From Globobulimina sp. (Eukaryota > Foraminifera > Rotaliida): 7,523 nt of DNA. Positions 6,207 through 7,523 of the stretch are shown here, piece by piece. How positions within the stretch are numbered: the stretch's first letter is position 1; every line of letters begins with the position of its first letter. The position numbers and the translations under genes are program-made. The notes below the pieces were generated by a model. The model made no database searches, was not told where the DNA came from, and was given only the letters and a program-made list of their open reading frames with translations. The stretch spans positions 1 through 7,523 of the forward strand of contig PIVH01000146.1 of NCBI GenBank assembly GCA_003354225.1. Direction: 5' to 3'.

Positions 6207-7298
6207 ATGGCATCATTGGAAATTATATTAACACAATATGGTTTGGATGACATTGGAAATAAGCTGCAAAGTGCTAGAATATCCATTGACACATTGAAAT
6301 GGATGGATATAACAAAAGATTTCGATGAATTTGTGGAGGAATTGAGTTTAAATATAATTCAAAAAATTAAATTACGTGCAGTTATTAATGAATTGCAATC
6401 AAAACATACTTTGTTTTTCAATGAAAAGTATAAGAAAATAAATCGAATTTCAATTGGTTTGGAGAATGAAATAAATGTAAAATTCCAAGAAATTATCAGT
6501 AAATTACAAAACAGACAGAATCAACTTTTGCTTGACATTCAACAATGGAAATTACAACAAATTAAAAACAATAATCAAGATTCAACACTGTATGAACCAA
6601 ATATTGATGTTTCATCAGCTATTAATTTACATGAAATATCATCATTTATCAACATTCAATTTACAAATAACAATAAAAATGACTTTGATAAGGAAGAGAG
6701 CAAAGAATTTAATTCATTTTCAAAAATACAAACTAGAGTCCAATTGAACCCCTTTTGTGCTGATTATGTTGAAATAAAACAGATAGATTTGGAGTACTTT
6801 GACCATCGTAAACATTTTATAAATGATGACACGGATAATACGAATCAATATCATCCAAAGAATTTATTAGATTTATATTCCAATGATAAATATTACAGCG
6901 ATAAAATATGTAATTTTCAAATGGATAAAAATAATAAAATTGAGAATGATTGGATTATATTTAAAATATTATATGAAAAGCAATATTTTATTCCAACGAT
7001 ATGTGAAATAAAAAACCATTCAAATGAATATGCAGTAAAAATATTATGTTTATACATTGGAAATGAGAAAGGTGTTTGGCTTCAATTAAATAAAAATAAT
7101 GTTATTTTATCAAATAATAACATATTTTCGCAAAAAATAAATTTGAATTTGATGGATAATATCAATAAACAATTAATTATTGATAAAAATTTAAACTGTT
7201 TTAAAGTTGAATTAATTGAAAACTATGGCGCTAATTCTGTGGATAAATCAAAATTCTGTTTGCATTATCTTGCATTGCACGGAAAAACAATAAAATAA
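6207..7298 (+). CDS. 363-aa SAM-like / coiled-coil / discoidin-like protein
   Basis: The ATG at 6207 is the first Met after an in-frame TAA (6189-6191) and has a G at +4. Residues 1-65 form a degenerate SAM-like helical domain: LTQYGLDDIGNKL, then LKWMDITKDFDEFVEELSL, then IKLRAVINEL. Residues ~66-122 are predicted coiled coil (heptad-like, with LENEINVKFQEIISKLQNRQ), ending in an Asn-rich linker. Residues ~218-361 resemble a galactose-binding-like beta-sandwich (discoidin/F5-8C type). The signs are YSNDKYYSDK, DWIIFKI, FIPTICEIKNHS, VKILCLYIG, VWLQL, and a closing FKVELIENYG...HYLALHG pattern. That fold binds varied ligands; none can be named here. There is no signal peptide or membrane segment, so it is probably intracellular. 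It shares a SAM-like domain and a strand with the preceding gene, hinting at partnership, but this is unproven. Gene symbol not assignable. Confidence 0.8.
   Translation: MASLEIILTQYGLDDIGNKLQSARISIDTLKWMDITKDFDEFVEELSLNIIQKIKLRAVINELQSKHTLFFNEKYKKINRISIGLENEINVKFQEIISKLQNRQNQLLLDIQQWKLQQIKNNNQDSTLYEPNIDVSSAINLHEISSFINIQFTNNNKNDFDKEESKEFNSFSKIQTRVQLNPFCADYVEIKQIDLEYFDHRKHFINDDTDNTNQYHPKNLLDLYSNDKYYSDKICNFQMDKNNKIENDWIIFKILYEKQYFIPTICEIKNHSNEYAVKILCLYIGNEKGVWLQLNKNNVILSNNNIFSQKINLNLMDNINKQLIIDKNLNCFKVELIENYGANSVDKSKFCLHYLALHGKTIK
7289..7294 (+). terminator. Candidate AATAAA hexamer ending one base before the stop codon
   Basis: AATAAA falls within the last sense codons (ACA ATA AAA) and ends one base before the TAA at 7296-7298. 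If used, the 3' UTR would be only about 10-30 nt. It may equally be a by-product of Ile-Lys codons in AT-rich DNA; no better hexamer is evident in the next 100 bp. Confidence 0.25.
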
Positions 7299-7523
7299 CA
7301 GATCTCTCAAGTACATATTTTGCAATTATACTTTTTTTCTTTGTCACAATTCAGATTCAGTATACAACCTACAATTCAGATGTAGTGGGGTGGAACCCTG
7401 GGGGGAAACTGGAAGTAAGTACTAACTCAAAAACTTCAAAATCTTTCTCAAAAAATATGCAGGCAAATTTATATTGCTAATTCCATGCATGTATGTTAGT
7501 GAAGTACTTTATATAACAATATG
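7299..7523. other. Right-hand intergenic region with a G-rich patch
   Basis: No gene can be supported here. The stretch contains a T7 run in CTTTTTTTC (7331-7339), an 11-bp direct repeat, and a patch at 7386-7412 much richer in G than the rest of the window (GTGGGGTGGAACCC, then TGGGGGG). Immediately after it comes GTAAGTACTAAC (7415-7426), which resembles a 5' splice site abutting a branch-point motif. It could belong to the 5' part of a gene beyond the right edge, but no open frame confirms that. Confidence 0.4.
7346..7381 (+). repeat. 11-bp direct repeat ACAATTCAGAT
   Basis: Exact copies lie at 7346-7356 and 7371-7381, with a start-to-start distance of 25 bp. They sit just upstream of the G-rich patch. 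Their function is unknown, and chance is possible. Confidence 0.45.

Noticed and set aside
7410-7428. Minus-strand ACTTAC-containing stretch as the 5' end of a U1-like snRNA
   Set aside because: Only about six bases match. No Sm site or U1-like stems could be seen in the flanking sequence.

Overview
The window looks like nuclear DNA of a gene-dense, strongly AT-rich unicellular eukaryote that uses the standard stop codons. Three things support this: a probable 57-nt GT-AG intron, eukaryote-type signalling domains (SAM-like, RING-like zinc-binding), and AATAAA-type motifs after stop codons. There are no Shine-Dalgarno sites or operon-like packing. I cannot name the species. A rhizarian such as a foraminiferan is one guess from the style of the proteins, held with low confidence.

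Layout: (1) 366 back to 1, minus strand: the first 122 codons of a gene that runs off the left edge; product not recognised. (2) 367-415: a 49-bp gap between two divergent ATGs. (3) 416-5905, plus strand: one very large gene. It appears as two open frames, starting with GTG at 407 and TTG at 842, but both lie in the same reading frame and are separated by a single TAA at 752-754. A 57-nt (3n) GT-AG intron at 746-802 removes that stop and gives an 1810-residue protein. (4) 5906-6206: intergenic. (5) 6207-7298, plus strand: a 363-residue protein with an N-terminal SAM-like domain, a coiled coil and a probable discoidin/F5-8C-like C-terminal domain. (6) 7299-7523: intergenic, with a G-rich patch.

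The striking item is the 1810-aa protein. Two possible beta-grasp segments (the second PB1-like) precede three SAM-like domains. These are followed by an array of seven complete Cys/His-rich modules plus one half-module, each about 164-188 residues. Each module pairs a four-Cys site (CGN...C / FCxxC, around an I-Y-Y-Y-E motif) with a RING-like C-x2-C...C-x2-H-x2-C-x2-C...C-x2-C block and a CxxC tail. A helix ending in a Y-C-V-G-like signature links the modules. I do not recognise this composite module as a named family.

The same gene carries several short tandem duplications. Three of them (62, 22 and 10 bp) are out of frame, so identical DNA is read in two frames within one protein, yet the reading frame stays open. 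The best-resolved case (3000-3100) is a 62-nt duplication plus one extra nucleotide, a net gain of 21 codons.

SAM, PB1 and beta-grasp domains commonly mediate oligomerisation, and RING-like modules commonly mediate ubiquitin-ligase or protein-binding roles. A multivalent signalling or ubiquitin-related scaffold is therefore a reasonable hypothesis for the large protein. The neighbouring SAM protein is a possible but unproven partner.
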